DNA of 64,000 bases from NCBI GenBank assembly GCA_019637975.1, contig JAHBUR010000015.1:1-64000 (forward strand), given 5' to 3'. The translations under genes and the position numbers were made by a program. This DNA is from Bacteroidota bacterium. Its GTDB lineage: Bacteria; Bacteroidota; Ignavibacteria; UBA10030; UBA6906. Within the stretch, counting starts at the first letter, position 1, and every line of letters begins with the position of its first letter. Of the stretch, positions 9,972 to 18,471 are shown piece after piece. The notes below the pieces were generated by a model. It was not told the origin of the DNA. It did no database searches and saw nothing but the letters and a program-made list of their open reading frames with translations.

Positions 9972-11177
9972 ATGGCAGAAGTGAATAAGTTTGATGTGAA
10001 ACGGGAGGTCGACGAATTGAGAAACCAACTAGCCCTCTCGCGGAGGATTGGTTTTTTCTTGGGTGCCGGGGCTTCGATGTCACTCGGCATCCCTGGAATT
10101 GCATCGCTAACAACGATGATTCAGGGTGCAATGGATGCTGAACGCAAGAAGGTGTTGGAGAAGATCATTGGCACTCTGAAGACAGCAGACGGAAAAGCTG
10201 AGCCGAACGTTGAGGATATCCTCAATCAGGTGCGGCTGATCAGGCAACTCACAAAAGACTCAAAAGACCGGAAATACGAGGAGATTTGTGGGCAAGAGGC
10301 TAAGGACATTGATAGTGCAATTTGCGGCAAGATCTACGAGATCATTCTGGCAAAAGAAAAAGGAGCCGACCTTCAATTCACGGAAAAGCTAATGGTATGG
10401 CTCAACTGGTTGAACAAAAACCATACGAAAGAGATTTTCACAACGAACTACGATCTGATCTTTGAGAGATCACTTGAGAATCTTCAAATCCCATATTTCG
10501 ACGGGTTCGTTGGCGGAAATGAACCGTTCTTCATGGCAGAAACCGTTGAACCTGAAAACAAACTTGTATTTCCTCCGATAGCCTGGTTGAGGTTGTGGAA
10601 GTTGCATGGATCCTTAGGATGGTTCTGGAAGGTAGGGAAGGATGGTTATTCCAACCGCGTGGTGAGAATGGGTATGATGACGAGGCCTAGTGAGGGTTTT
10701 GGAGAACTGGTGATCTATCCATCCAAAGACAAGTACGAGTCGTCAAGAAAGCAACCCTTCATTGCCTACTTTGACAGAATGAAGACCTACTTACTAGAAG
10801 AGGAGTGTCAGTTCATAGTTAGTGGATATTCTTTCTCGGATGACCATGTGAATGCTATCTTATTCAATGGCTTGAAGGAAAACAATCGGCTTCACATCAG
10901 TGCTTTTGTATACAACGACGATCGCGTGGACCATCTACTGAAACTTGTAGGGCCGTTCCCCAACCTTTCCGTGTATGGGCCAACAAAAGCACTCATCGGT
11001 GCTGAGAGTGGCGAATGGCATACTCCGTCAGCCGACTCAGACCTCAAGGACTATTGGGACGAAGCTGGTAAGAAGATGACAATCTGTGGATTCAAAGAAC
11101 TAGTTCAATTTCTGGTTACTAGCTCTGGAAGAACCGAAAAAGTGGAAAAAGAGATTAGGACGCGACATGCAGATTGA
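9972..11177 (+). CDS. SIR2-family defence effector of a SIR2-HerA pair
   Basis: 401 residues from ATG 9972, which has a good ribosome site (GGAGGA, 6 bases upstream). SIR2 Rossmann motifs are GFFLGAGASMSLGIP (about 26-39), FTTNYDLIFE (about 157) and KLHGSLGWFW (about 210), with SGYSFSDDHVN near 283. In defence SIR2 proteins this domain hydrolyses NAD+ (some members also act as nucleases when complexed with HerA). The gene overlaps the HerA gene by 11 bases, the arrangement of the known SIR2-HerA (Nezha) systems. By eye its base composition is more AT-rich than the flanking helicase and Mre11-like genes. Confidence 0.88.
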   Translation: MAEVNKFDVKREVDELRNQLALSRRIGFFLGAGASMSLGIPGIASLTTMIQGAMDAERKKVLEKIIGTLKTADGKAEPNVEDILNQVRLIRQLTKDSKDRKYEEICGQEAKDIDSAICGKIYEIILAKEKGADLQFTEKLMVWLNWLNKNHTKEIFTTNYDLIFERSLENLQIPYFDGFVGGNEPFFMAETVEPENKLVFPPIAWLRLWKLHGSLGWFWKVGKDGYSNRVVRMGMMTRPSEGFGELVIYPSKDKYESSRKQPFIAYFDRMKTYLLEEECQFIVSGYSFSDDHVNAILFNGLKENNRLHISAFVYNDDRVDHLLKLVGPFPNLSVYGPTKALIGAESGEWHTPSADSDLKDYWDEAGKKMTICGFKELVQFLVTSSGRTEKVEKEIRTRHAD

Positions 11178-12951
11178 TCCCACATATCTTGGAACAGTCA
11201 TTAACGTCAGCAGCAACGCTGTTGAGGTTGAGATCTCCACTGAGATTCCATCTACGGCTCCGATCATCTCAGGACGAGTCCATCGAATAGGACAACTTGG
11301 GACTCTAGTTAAACTCCCTATTGGCCATTTGACATTGTATGGGATAGTCAGCTCGGTCAGCAACTCACCAGTCTCGGCCGGACCCGTTATCGTTGGCCCG
11401 GACACAGGTCGACGATTCATTCAAGTTCAACTCCTTGGAGAACAACTTGGGGGAGAGAAGTTCATCAAGGGTGTGGGAACGTATCCTACGATAAACGACG
11501 AAGTACACTTAGTCACTGAAAACGATCTCAAGCTGGTGTACGGCGGCTGGGAAGACGGTTATGTTGAGATCGGCAAACACTCTTCTTCTTCCCATCTACC
11601 CGTTTTTGTCGACTTGAAGAATCTCGTTCTTCGGCACACAGCAGTGCTTGGTTCGACTGGCAGTGGGAAATCTAACGCTACCGCTGGCCTTGTGAAATCA
11701 ATCCTCAGAGACTATAGAGGATCCAGAATAATTCTCGTTGACCCCCACGGCGAATATGCCACAGCCTTCAGCGATAGTGCAAACGTTTTTCGTATTGATG
11801 ATGAAGAGAATCCACTATACATTCCCTTTTGGGCAATGACTTTCGATGAGCTCGCGTTCTTTTTAGTTGGGCGTAAGCCCGGTGAAGAAAAACCGGAGGA
11901 CAAGAGACTACGCGAACAAATTCTTGACCTTAAAAAGGCCAACGCGTCGAAGCTAACGGCAGGGGTTGTTGACCAAAACCTAATCACATCTGATTCTCCT
12001 GTCCCGTTTGACATCAGGCAAATGTGGTACACGTTTGACCGTGAAGTAAACGCCACATACAACAATGCCAGTCAACAAGATCAGACAACAGAAGCACTGA
12101 GAGAAGAAGGGAATGCATTAGAGTTAAAGCGAGCGACGTTTGAGCCATATTCCATTGGTGCAGCGGCTCCATTCAAGTCCAAGAATCAGACTATGTATCC
12201 GTACATAGGCAAGATCTACTCTCGACTTCGAGATTCACGGTTTGATTTTATGTTTCACCCTGGCGATTATTATGATGGCACGAAACAGGACATTGATTCT
12301 CTACTAAAGGGATGGATCGACAGTGAAAGACGACTGACGATTCTCGACTTGAGTGGTGTGCCTTTTGAACTCATCGACATCTCAGTTGGACTGATAACAA
12401 GGATGGTCTTTGATAGTATGTACTGGGGAAGATATGAAGCATATACTGGTAAAGGAAGGCCCCTGCTCATGGTGTTCGAGGAGGCTCATTCCTATTTGCC
12501 AAAGACAGAATCTGCTTCTCATGTCTCCGGCTTTGCAAGAAAAGCTGTGGAGAAGGTCTTCAAAGAGGGACGGAAGTTCGGTGTCGGAGCTATGATCGTT
12601 AGCCAACGACCGTCTGAAGTGTCTGATACTATTCTATCACAAGTTGGAACATTTGTCGCTCTTAGGCTCACTAACAGTACAGACAAAGCTCAGGTTCAGG
12701 CCGCTTCTCCGAACAACTTAACAAGTTTGATGGAGCTCTTGCCCTCCTTGAGGATTGGTGAAGCAATTGTAGTGGGAGAAGGAATTCAAATACCTACTCG
12801 AGTGAGAATCGCCTTGGTTACTCCGAGGCCGGATAGCAACGATCCGGATGTCGTTGGCAGTTGGAAGAAAAACTTTGAGCAGAAGGAAGACCATTACAAG
12901 CGGATAGTTACCGACTGGAGAGAGCAGAAAAAACCAACAAGGAACAAATGA
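11167..12951 (+). CDS. herA: HerA-type hexameric ATPase
   Basis: 594 residues. The N-terminal 130 residues form the HAS-barrel. The Walker A motif GSTGSGKSNATAGL is near 161-174, and the Walker B LLMVFEEAHSYLP is near 433-445. The later line MIVSQRPSEVSDTILSQVG is typical of HerA/VirB4-like DNA translocases. In the SIR2-HerA system HerA forms a hexamer that docks with the SIR2 partner to control NAD+ loss. In archaea HerA instead works with NurA and Mre11-Rad50. Both a SIR2 gene and a Mre11/Rad50-like pair flank it here, so its true partner set is open. It ends one base before the KTSC gene. Confidence 0.9.
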   Translation: MQIDPTYLGTVINVSSNAVEVEISTEIPSTAPIISGRVHRIGQLGTLVKLPIGHLTLYGIVSSVSNSPVSAGPVIVGPDTGRRFIQVQLLGEQLGGEKFIKGVGTYPTINDEVHLVTENDLKLVYGGWEDGYVEIGKHSSSSHLPVFVDLKNLVLRHTAVLGSTGSGKSNATAGLVKSILRDYRGSRIILVDPHGEYATAFSDSANVFRIDDEENPLYIPFWAMTFDELAFFLVGRKPGEEKPEDKRLREQILDLKKANASKLTAGVVDQNLITSDSPVPFDIRQMWYTFDREVNATYNNASQQDQTTEALREEGNALELKRATFEPYSIGAAAPFKSKNQTMYPYIGKIYSRLRDSRFDFMFHPGDYYDGTKQDIDSLLKGWIDSERRLTILDLSGVPFELIDISVGLITRMVFDSMYWGRYEAYTGKGRPLLMVFEEAHSYLPKTESASHVSGFARKAVEKVFKEGRKFGVGAMIVSQRPSEVSDTILSQVGTFVALRLTNSTDKAQVQAASPNNLTSLMELLPSLRIGEAIVVGEGIQIPTRVRIALVTPRPDSNDPDVVGSWKKNFEQKEDHYKRIVTDWREQKKPTRNK

Positions 12952-12952
12952 A

Positions 12953-13165
12953 ATGGAACGCATTGGCGTTGATTCATCACATATTTCGGCCGTTGGATAT
13001 GACTCGGACAATGGAACTCTCGAGATACAGTTCAAGAATGGCACAGTCTATCAATATTTCGACGTTCCCTCTTACGAGTACGATGGTCTCATGGCGGCTG
13101 AATCCAAGGGTGAGTACGCAAATCAGAACATATACAAACGATACCGATTCAACCGCATCGCCTGA
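12953..13165 (+). CDS. KTSC domain small protein
   Basis: A 70-residue protein. The whole length fits the KTSC domain: VDSSHISAVGYDSDNGTLEI, then FKNGTVYQYFDVP and AAESKGEYANQNI. KTSC domains are found alone or fused to lysyl-tRNA synthetase and enzymes of phage and defence loci; their biochemical role is unknown. It sits one base after herA and 20 bases before the Mre11-like gene, so it belongs to the same transcript. It could be a small accessory or nucleic-acid-binding subunit; nothing in the sequence proves this. Confidence 0.75.
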   Translation: MERIGVDSSHISAVGYDSDNGTLEIQFKNGTVYQYFDVPSYEYDGLMAAESKGEYANQNIYKRYRFNRIA

Positions 13166-13184
13166 AAGGTTGCCAGGGAACTAA

Positions 13185-14312
13185 ATGATATTCCTCCACA
13201 CCGCCGATCTCCAAATCGGCATGACCGCTTCGAGTGTAGGCAAGCTCGCCAAACAACTCCAGGAAGCCCGGGTTGAATCACTCCGGACAATTCTGCGTCT
13301 TGGCTTGGAGAAACAAGTCAACTTCGTGGTGATCGCCGGTGATATGTTTGAGACCAACCAGGTCTCAAAGAAGTACATCCATCGAGTTGCCCGTGTTCTC
13401 GAAGAGGCAAGGCCGTTGCGGGTTTTCATCTTGCCTGGCAATCACGATTACTTTGGTCCGAACTCTGTGTATCAAACTGAGGAGTTCTCAAAGCTAAGTC
13501 AGCACATCACCATTTTCAGGGAACGCAAACCCTCCGTTGTTCCAGACCTTGACCTCACGTTGTATCCAAGTCCATGCTTCGAAACACGCTCCAACGAATC
13601 GCCGGCAAAATGGGTCAGCAAACAACCGGGTACAAAGTATCATGTCGCTATCCTGCATGGCTCGATTCCATCAGTCATCGGTCGCACCTCTGAAGAAGAC
13701 GAGTACTTCCCGATGTCGGCCGATGAGTTGAAGAATCTCGGGATGGACTACATCGCCCTCGGCCATTGGCATTCGCTTTATCCTGATCCCACAACAACCC
13801 CTGATTCTCCATTCTACTATTCGGGAACGCCTGAGCCAACTGGGTTTGGCGAGCGGATGAGTGGGCATGCTATCCTCGTGGAGTTGTCGGAAAAAGGGAG
13901 ACAGGTCACGGCCTTTCCAACGGCACAACACGGGTATGTCGATGTTGACATCGAAGTGAAAACCGTTCAAGACATCGAAGCTGTCAGAACAAAGTTGGCC
14001 GGGCTGCGAAAGCCAGAGATGATACTTTTGAGGTTGCAACCTAAAGGAGTTGTCTCGATTGCAGTCCGGGAAGCCCTCGATACATTGGTTGCCGATTTTC
14101 AATCCAGAGTGGCGTACATTCGCTGCGAGGACAAAGGCCTGATGCTTGAACCCGACGAGACAGACCTGAATCAATTCACCAGGAGTGGTATTGCGGCAAC
14201 CTCCTTCTCTCTTTTGAAGAAGGAGCGAGACCAGGCATCGCCTTCTGATCGACCAAAGTACGAGCGTGCAATTGCCCTTGCCTACAAGGCCTTCAAAGGA
14301 ACTCTTGACTGA
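13185..14312 (+). CDS. Mre11/SbcD-like DNA repair metallophosphoesterase
   Basis: 375 residues with the calcineurin-like phosphoesterase motifs in order: LHTADLQIG (4-12), VIAGDMFE (about 53), LPGNHDYFG (about 84), ILHGSIP (about 162) and ALGHWHSLY (about 191). The usual DxH of the first motif is D-L-Q here, so one metal ligand is glutamine rather than histidine. The partner gene for a Rad50-like ATPase starts at the last base of this one, so the two are co-translated. Mre11-type enzymes cut DNA ends, hairpins and single strands with Mn2+. The pair resembles the YhaO/YhaN branch as well as SbcCD. Confidence 0.85.
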   Translation: MIFLHTADLQIGMTASSVGKLAKQLQEARVESLRTILRLGLEKQVNFVVIAGDMFETNQVSKKYIHRVARVLEEARPLRVFILPGNHDYFGPNSVYQTEEFSKLSQHITIFRERKPSVVPDLDLTLYPSPCFETRSNESPAKWVSKQPGTKYHVAILHGSIPSVIGRTSEEDEYFPMSADELKNLGMDYIALGHWHSLYPDPTTTPDSPFYYSGTPEPTGFGERMSGHAILVELSEKGRQVTAFPTAQHGYVDVDIEVKTVQDIEAVRTKLAGLRKPEMILLRLQPKGVVSIAVREALDTLVADFQSRVAYIRCEDKGLMLEPDETDLNQFTRSGIAATSFSLLKKERDQASPSDRPKYERAIALAYKAFKGTLD

Positions 14313-16726
14313 TGTATCTGAAGAGCGTCTCCATAAGGAACTTCAAGACTATCCTGAACCTGGACATTGACTTCAGTGAAGGGCTGAATGTGATCTTTGG
14401 GTTAAATGAAGCGGGCAAGTCAACGTTTCTCGAAGCGCTGACTGCTGTCTTCTTTATAAATGCGGACTCTGCCAGCCGTGATGTTGGCAAATTCCGGCCA
14501 TGGGGAACAGAGGCTGACCCTTATGTCGAAGTCAAGTTTCTTGCAGGTGGAAACGAATACAAACTTGAGAAGGAATTCCTGGGTTCACGTCGTGCCCGAC
14601 TATCCTGTTCTGCAATCCGTCTCGACTCGACCAACAAAGATAAGATCAATGAAGAACTGGCGAAGCTTCTTCCTCTTGGAGTAGGGAGCGAGGATGCACA
14701 CAAGCGGACATTCTGGATTGCCCAACGAGAACTGGAAGACACGATAGAGTTGCTTCATGCAGAAGCTGATATCCGTACGGCCCTGCAAAGTACGATCATG
14801 AAAGCCGATGGGGATATCGAAGCGATCAAAACTTCCATTGAAGTAAGAAGGAAAGCAATTGGAGTTGGATGGGGACGTCCTGCGACATATCCTGGTCCTC
14901 TTGAGCTTTCCCGAAGGGAGGCTGAGCGACTTGAAGCAGAGGCAAAAGAACTGAGAACCAGACTCACCTCGCTCGATACTGACATCCAGCGGCACAAGCA
15001 TCTCACGGTGCAAGCGTCCACATTGGAAAACGAAATCAAAGAGGATGGGGATGTTCTCGCTGCAATCGAGAAGTACAACGCCGCAAGAAAACTGAAGGAA
15101 TCCACTGATGCAGCTCTTGATACGATTCAGGAAGAGATCGATTCCCACCAACACGACGAAGCCAGACTATTGGCCCTGCGGAAGACGATTGCCGACCTGG
15201 TAGAGCGACAAGGAATACTCGATAGGCTGCTGACAAAAGCTCAATCGGCTGAAGAAGTGAATCGTCTGAGATCTCAATTGCAGGAAGACGATGCGCTTCT
15301 TGAAACCATCACCAACCTGGAAACAAAGATTGGTTTGTTGCAGCAAAAACAAGCAGCCGAGCAGCTGGTCCCGAAGGCTGATGTTGATAATGCCCGTGCC
15401 CTTGAAAAGTCGATCGCAACCAAGCAAGCGGAACTCAGAGCGGCACAGCTTTCTGTGGAGGCAAAGGGCCTTCGGGACGTGCAGCTCAACATCGCTGAGG
15501 ACACGGCGCCCGAGCATACAGAGGCACTCAAAAAGGATGAGACCAAAGAATTCCGGGCAAATGAGAGAATAAGTCTAACCCTTCCGGATGCAATACAATT
15601 GATGATCACCTCCGGCGTGACAAGTGCTGTAACCCTTCATAAAGAATTGCAGGAATCAGAAAGCTCATTGAACGATCTCCTCACCCGACATACAGCAGTG
15701 TCCGCAACGCAGCTTGCTGAAAAACATGAGGCGCAACGAAAGCTTCAATCCGACGTGAATGCCCTTCAGACTGAAAAGCGTGGAGCTCTTCGAGGCAGAA
15801 CAAAGGAGGACGTCCAGAACTCAGTGACCTCTCTGAGAAAGGAAGTTCAAGAGAAAGGTGCACAGGATCGAGGCTCTACATCCCGTGAGCCCGTTGATGA
15901 TCTTCGTCGTCAAAGGGACCAGGTTGTTGTGGATGTTGCAGCGGCGCGTGCGGAGGTCGTTCAGCTTGACTCAAATGCAAAGAGATTCATCGAACGGCAT
16001 GGCTCTGTGGAAGCCGCCCACCAAAAGAGAAAAGAGATTGCCCGTGAAGCAAGCAAGGCAGAGGCTGCTTTTGAGGAGACGCCGAAAATGGAGTTATCCG
16101 ACGACCAAGTATTCTTGAAAAAACAGCGACTCGAAAAGAACAAAGCATCTCTTGATAAAGCGAGAGCAGACTTGCTCAGACTCTCCGGGGCTTTGCAGGC
16201 GACCTCAGTCTCGTCAGACGCAGTGCGTCTTAAGGAAGCAGAACTGCAAGAGACGAGAGCCGCGTACCAAACCAACCTGCTTGAATATGAAGCATATCAA
16301 ATTCTCGAGAAGACTCTTGAGAAAGCGGAGATCGAGGTTTCCCGGCACCTGAGCGAGCCCATAAAAAACATTCTGTCAGTGACGCTCCCACGTCTAACGT
16401 CGGGTCGATATTCACAGGTGAACTTGGATGACACGCTTGAGGTCCAATCCATCAGGTACAACGCCCTCGACGTTGATCCGGCTGATCTTAGCACAGGAGC
16501 AAAAGGCCAGCTCGCGCTCGCGCTAAGACTCGCATTGGTTGATCATCTCTCAGGCAAAGAACGACAAATGATCGTGCTCGACGATGCGTTGGTGAACTTC
16601 GATGGTGATCGTCTTGCGGAGGCAAAGCGGCTGTTTGTGGAGGTCGCGGCCCGTCATCAGATCCTTTATCTTACCTGTCATTCTGAGACTGCAGATATAC
16701 CCGGGTCAGTTCTCCACCATCTCTGA
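14312..16726 (+). CDS. Rad50/SbcC-like SMC-type ATPase
   Basis: 804 residues. The N-terminal line IRNFKTILNLDIDF leads into Walker A FGLNEAGKSTF (about 28-38). A long coiled coil fills about 180-670. The ABC signature LSTGAKGQLALALRLAL (about 726) and Walker B MIVLDDALVNFD (about 753) close the head. Only one cysteine is seen in the whole protein and no CxxC, so the zinc hook of true Rad50 is missing, as in the YhaN group. It should form the ATP-driven clamp of the upstream Mre11-like nuclease. It is the last gene of the 15.8 kb + strand run. Confidence 0.86.
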   Translation: MYLKSVSIRNFKTILNLDIDFSEGLNVIFGLNEAGKSTFLEALTAVFFINADSASRDVGKFRPWGTEADPYVEVKFLAGGNEYKLEKEFLGSRRARLSCSAIRLDSTNKDKINEELAKLLPLGVGSEDAHKRTFWIAQRELEDTIELLHAEADIRTALQSTIMKADGDIEAIKTSIEVRRKAIGVGWGRPATYPGPLELSRREAERLEAEAKELRTRLTSLDTDIQRHKHLTVQASTLENEIKEDGDVLAAIEKYNAARKLKESTDAALDTIQEEIDSHQHDEARLLALRKTIADLVERQGILDRLLTKAQSAEEVNRLRSQLQEDDALLETITNLETKIGLLQQKQAAEQLVPKADVDNARALEKSIATKQAELRAAQLSVEAKGLRDVQLNIAEDTAPEHTEALKKDETKEFRANERISLTLPDAIQLMITSGVTSAVTLHKELQESESSLNDLLTRHTAVSATQLAEKHEAQRKLQSDVNALQTEKRGALRGRTKEDVQNSVTSLRKEVQEKGAQDRGSTSREPVDDLRRQRDQVVVDVAAARAEVVQLDSNAKRFIERHGSVEAAHQKRKEIAREASKAEAAFEETPKMELSDDQVFLKKQRLEKNKASLDKARADLLRLSGALQATSVSSDAVRLKEAELQETRAAYQTNLLEYEAYQILEKTLEKAEIEVSRHLSEPIKNILSVTLPRLTSGRYSQVNLDDTLEVQSIRYNALDVDPADLSTGAKGQLALALRLALVDHLSGKERQMIVLDDALVNFDGDRLAEAKRLFVEVAARHQILYLTCHSETADIPGSVLHHL

Positions 16727-16863
16727 TATTTTCGATGGTTATTGGGGTGGTGTCATGCCTGTGTGCACCGTCCGGTTCTGTGCTTGCTTCTTCCTAGTTG
16801 GCCTTCCTCTGGTGAAATCAAGGTTCCTTTTCTGCTTGTTTTGGTCTCAGAATAGAGTATATT

Positions 16864-16910
16864 GGTTCTAATACAAGGCATATAATAATCATTTGCCTTG
16901 AAATCGAACC
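16864..16910 (+). promoter_or_regulatory. operator dyad and promoter of the abiE operon
   Basis: A two-tier inverted repeat is centred on the promoter: CAAGGCA (16874-16880) pairs with TGCCTTG (16894-16900), and GGTTC (16864-16868) with GAACC (16906-16910). A perfect -10 box TATAAT (16881-16886) lies in the loop. AbiEi antitoxins are known to bind inverted repeats that overlap their own promoter, so this is very likely the autoregulatory site. The ATG follows 13 bases after the dyad. Confidence 0.7.
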
Positions 16911-16923
16911 ATTTCGGACAGCC

Positions 16924-17517
16924 ATGGACAAGCTAGTTAAGTTCTTTGAGAGCCATCAGGGCTATGCCCGAATGGCGGATATGAAAGCAGCAGGGATCCA
17001 TACCCGTGAGATTGCACGCGCGCTCTCGGATGGGGCCATCGACAAAGTAAAGCCCGGCCTGTATAAGCTGACACAGTACAAGTGGGACTCACGGAGTACA
17101 CTTGTTGATGTCTGCCACGCAAACAAAGCGGCTGTCATCTGTCTCTCATCCGCCCTGGAATTTCACACCCTCACGACGCTGAACCCATCCGAAATAACAG
17201 TGGCCGTACCTCACAACACAGATCGTTTCATGCTTCGCTATCCACCTATTCGTGTGTTCTATTTTCCGGACACTTTCTATACACCCGGAATAGAGAAGAT
17301 CAATGCAAAAGCCGGCACAATCAGAATCTACAATCGCGAAAAAACCATCTGCGATATGTTCCGCTACAGAAACAAACTTGGCCTTGATCTTGCGCTTGAA
17401 GCACTGCGGGCATATCTCAAGCTCAAGGAAGCCAACATCAAAAAACTGGGAGAGTATGCGGCGATCTGTCATGTGAAGACGGTGATGATCCCCTATATGA
17501 AAGCAATTGCCGGGTGA
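16924..17517 (+). CDS. abiEi: AbiEi-type antitoxin (type IV toxin-antitoxin)
   Basis: 197 residues. The N-terminal 60 residues form a winged helix (GYARMADMKAAGIHTREIAR, then GLYKL), as in AbiEi. The rest matches the AbiEi antitoxin domain (CHANKAAVICLSSALEFH, then YNREKTICDMFRYRNKLGLD). AbiEi represses its own operon and neutralises the AbiEii nucleotidyltransferase without a stable complex. The start is the ATG right after the operator dyad. The toxin gene overlaps by four bases (GTGA), so the pair is translationally coupled. AbiE systems act as abortive infection against phage. Confidence 0.88.
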   Translation: MDKLVKFFESHQGYARMADMKAAGIHTREIARALSDGAIDKVKPGLYKLTQYKWDSRSTLVDVCHANKAAVICLSSALEFHTLTTLNPSEITVAVPHNTDRFMLRYPPIRVFYFPDTFYTPGIEKINAKAGTIRIYNREKTICDMFRYRNKLGLDLALEALRAYLKLKEANIKKLGEYAAICHVKTVMIPYMKAIAG

Positions 17518-18467
17518 AGAAGACCGAAGAGGGAGCGAGGGGCAAAGAGATCAAGAATCTTGGAGCTTCAGTCAAAGCCCGGCTCCTGAACATTGCTAAA
17601 CAGACAAACCGTGATTTCAATGCTGTGCTGCTGCAGTACTTTCAGGAACGGTTCCTCTACCGACTGTCCATCTCTCCGTACAGATCTACGTTCATACTCA
17701 AAGGTGCACTGTTGCTGCTCGCGCATCAAATGTCACGTCTCCGCCCCACCAGGGATATTGACTTCCTCGGGCAGGGAATGTCGAATGATCCCGAGAGTGT
17801 TCAGAAGATTGTCCGGGAGATAGCACGTATTGAATCAAACGATGCTGTGGGATTTAACGCAGATACCGTGAGCGTCGAGCGAATAACCGACGATGCAGAG
17901 TACAATGGTGTGCGGGTAAAACTTGAAGCAACACTGGATGGTGCGCGAAACGTCATCCAACTTGATGTTGGTTTCGGAGACAAGATCGTTGCAGGTCCAA
18001 TCCAGATGGATTTTCCGGTGTTACTGGACATGCCAACGCCAACCCTTCAGGTGTATTCGATTGAATCCTCCATAGCCGAGAAATTTCAGGCGCTCGTAAA
18101 GCTGAACATCATTTCCAGTCGCATGAAAGACATCTATGATATTCTCTTTCATGCGTGGGTGGGGTCGTTCAGACTCAATGTTCTGACGGAAGCCCTGAGA
18201 ACGACATTTTCGCAAAGAGAAACCGTTATAGAAGACAGGTCGGCAGTCTTTAGCGAAGAATTCAAGAATGACAAGGAAAAGCAAAGACAATGGAGTGCCT
18301 TTCTCCTCAGAAACCGCCTTGATTCATTTGAACACTTTCCTGAAGCCGTCAATCGGCTCGAGGGATTCCTTGAGCCTGCTTGTGATCTTCAAGTAAAGCT
18401 TGGCGAGGCCATTTGGGACAGCAAATTGTGGAAGTGGAAAAAGTCTGATGACATCAACCTGAGATGA
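17514..18467 (+). CDS. abiEii: AbiEii-type nucleotidyltransferase toxin
   Basis: 317 residues from a GTG at 17514. The nucleotidyltransferase signature is FILKGALLLLAHQ followed by RPTRDIDFLG (about 76-85) with the DxD pair. Later conserved lines are SIAEKFQALVKL and SRMKDIYDI, both typical of AbiEii/AbiGii toxins. The family uses GTP or other NTPs to modify a target such as tRNA and stops growth on phage infection. Catalytic residues look intact, so this copy should be active. It is coupled to abiEi by a four-base overlap. Confidence 0.88.
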   Translation: MKKTEEGARGKEIKNLGASVKARLLNIAKQTNRDFNAVLLQYFQERFLYRLSISPYRSTFILKGALLLLAHQMSRLRPTRDIDFLGQGMSNDPESVQKIVREIARIESNDAVGFNADTVSVERITDDAEYNGVRVKLEATLDGARNVIQLDVGFGDKIVAGPIQMDFPVLLDMPTPTLQVYSIESSIAEKFQALVKLNIISSRMKDIYDILFHAWVGSFRLNVLTEALRTTFSQRETVIEDRSAVFSEEFKNDKEKQRQWSAFLLRNRLDSFEHFPEAVNRLEGFLEPACDLQVKLGEAIWDSKLWKWKKSDDINLR

Positions 18468-18471
18468 GAAC

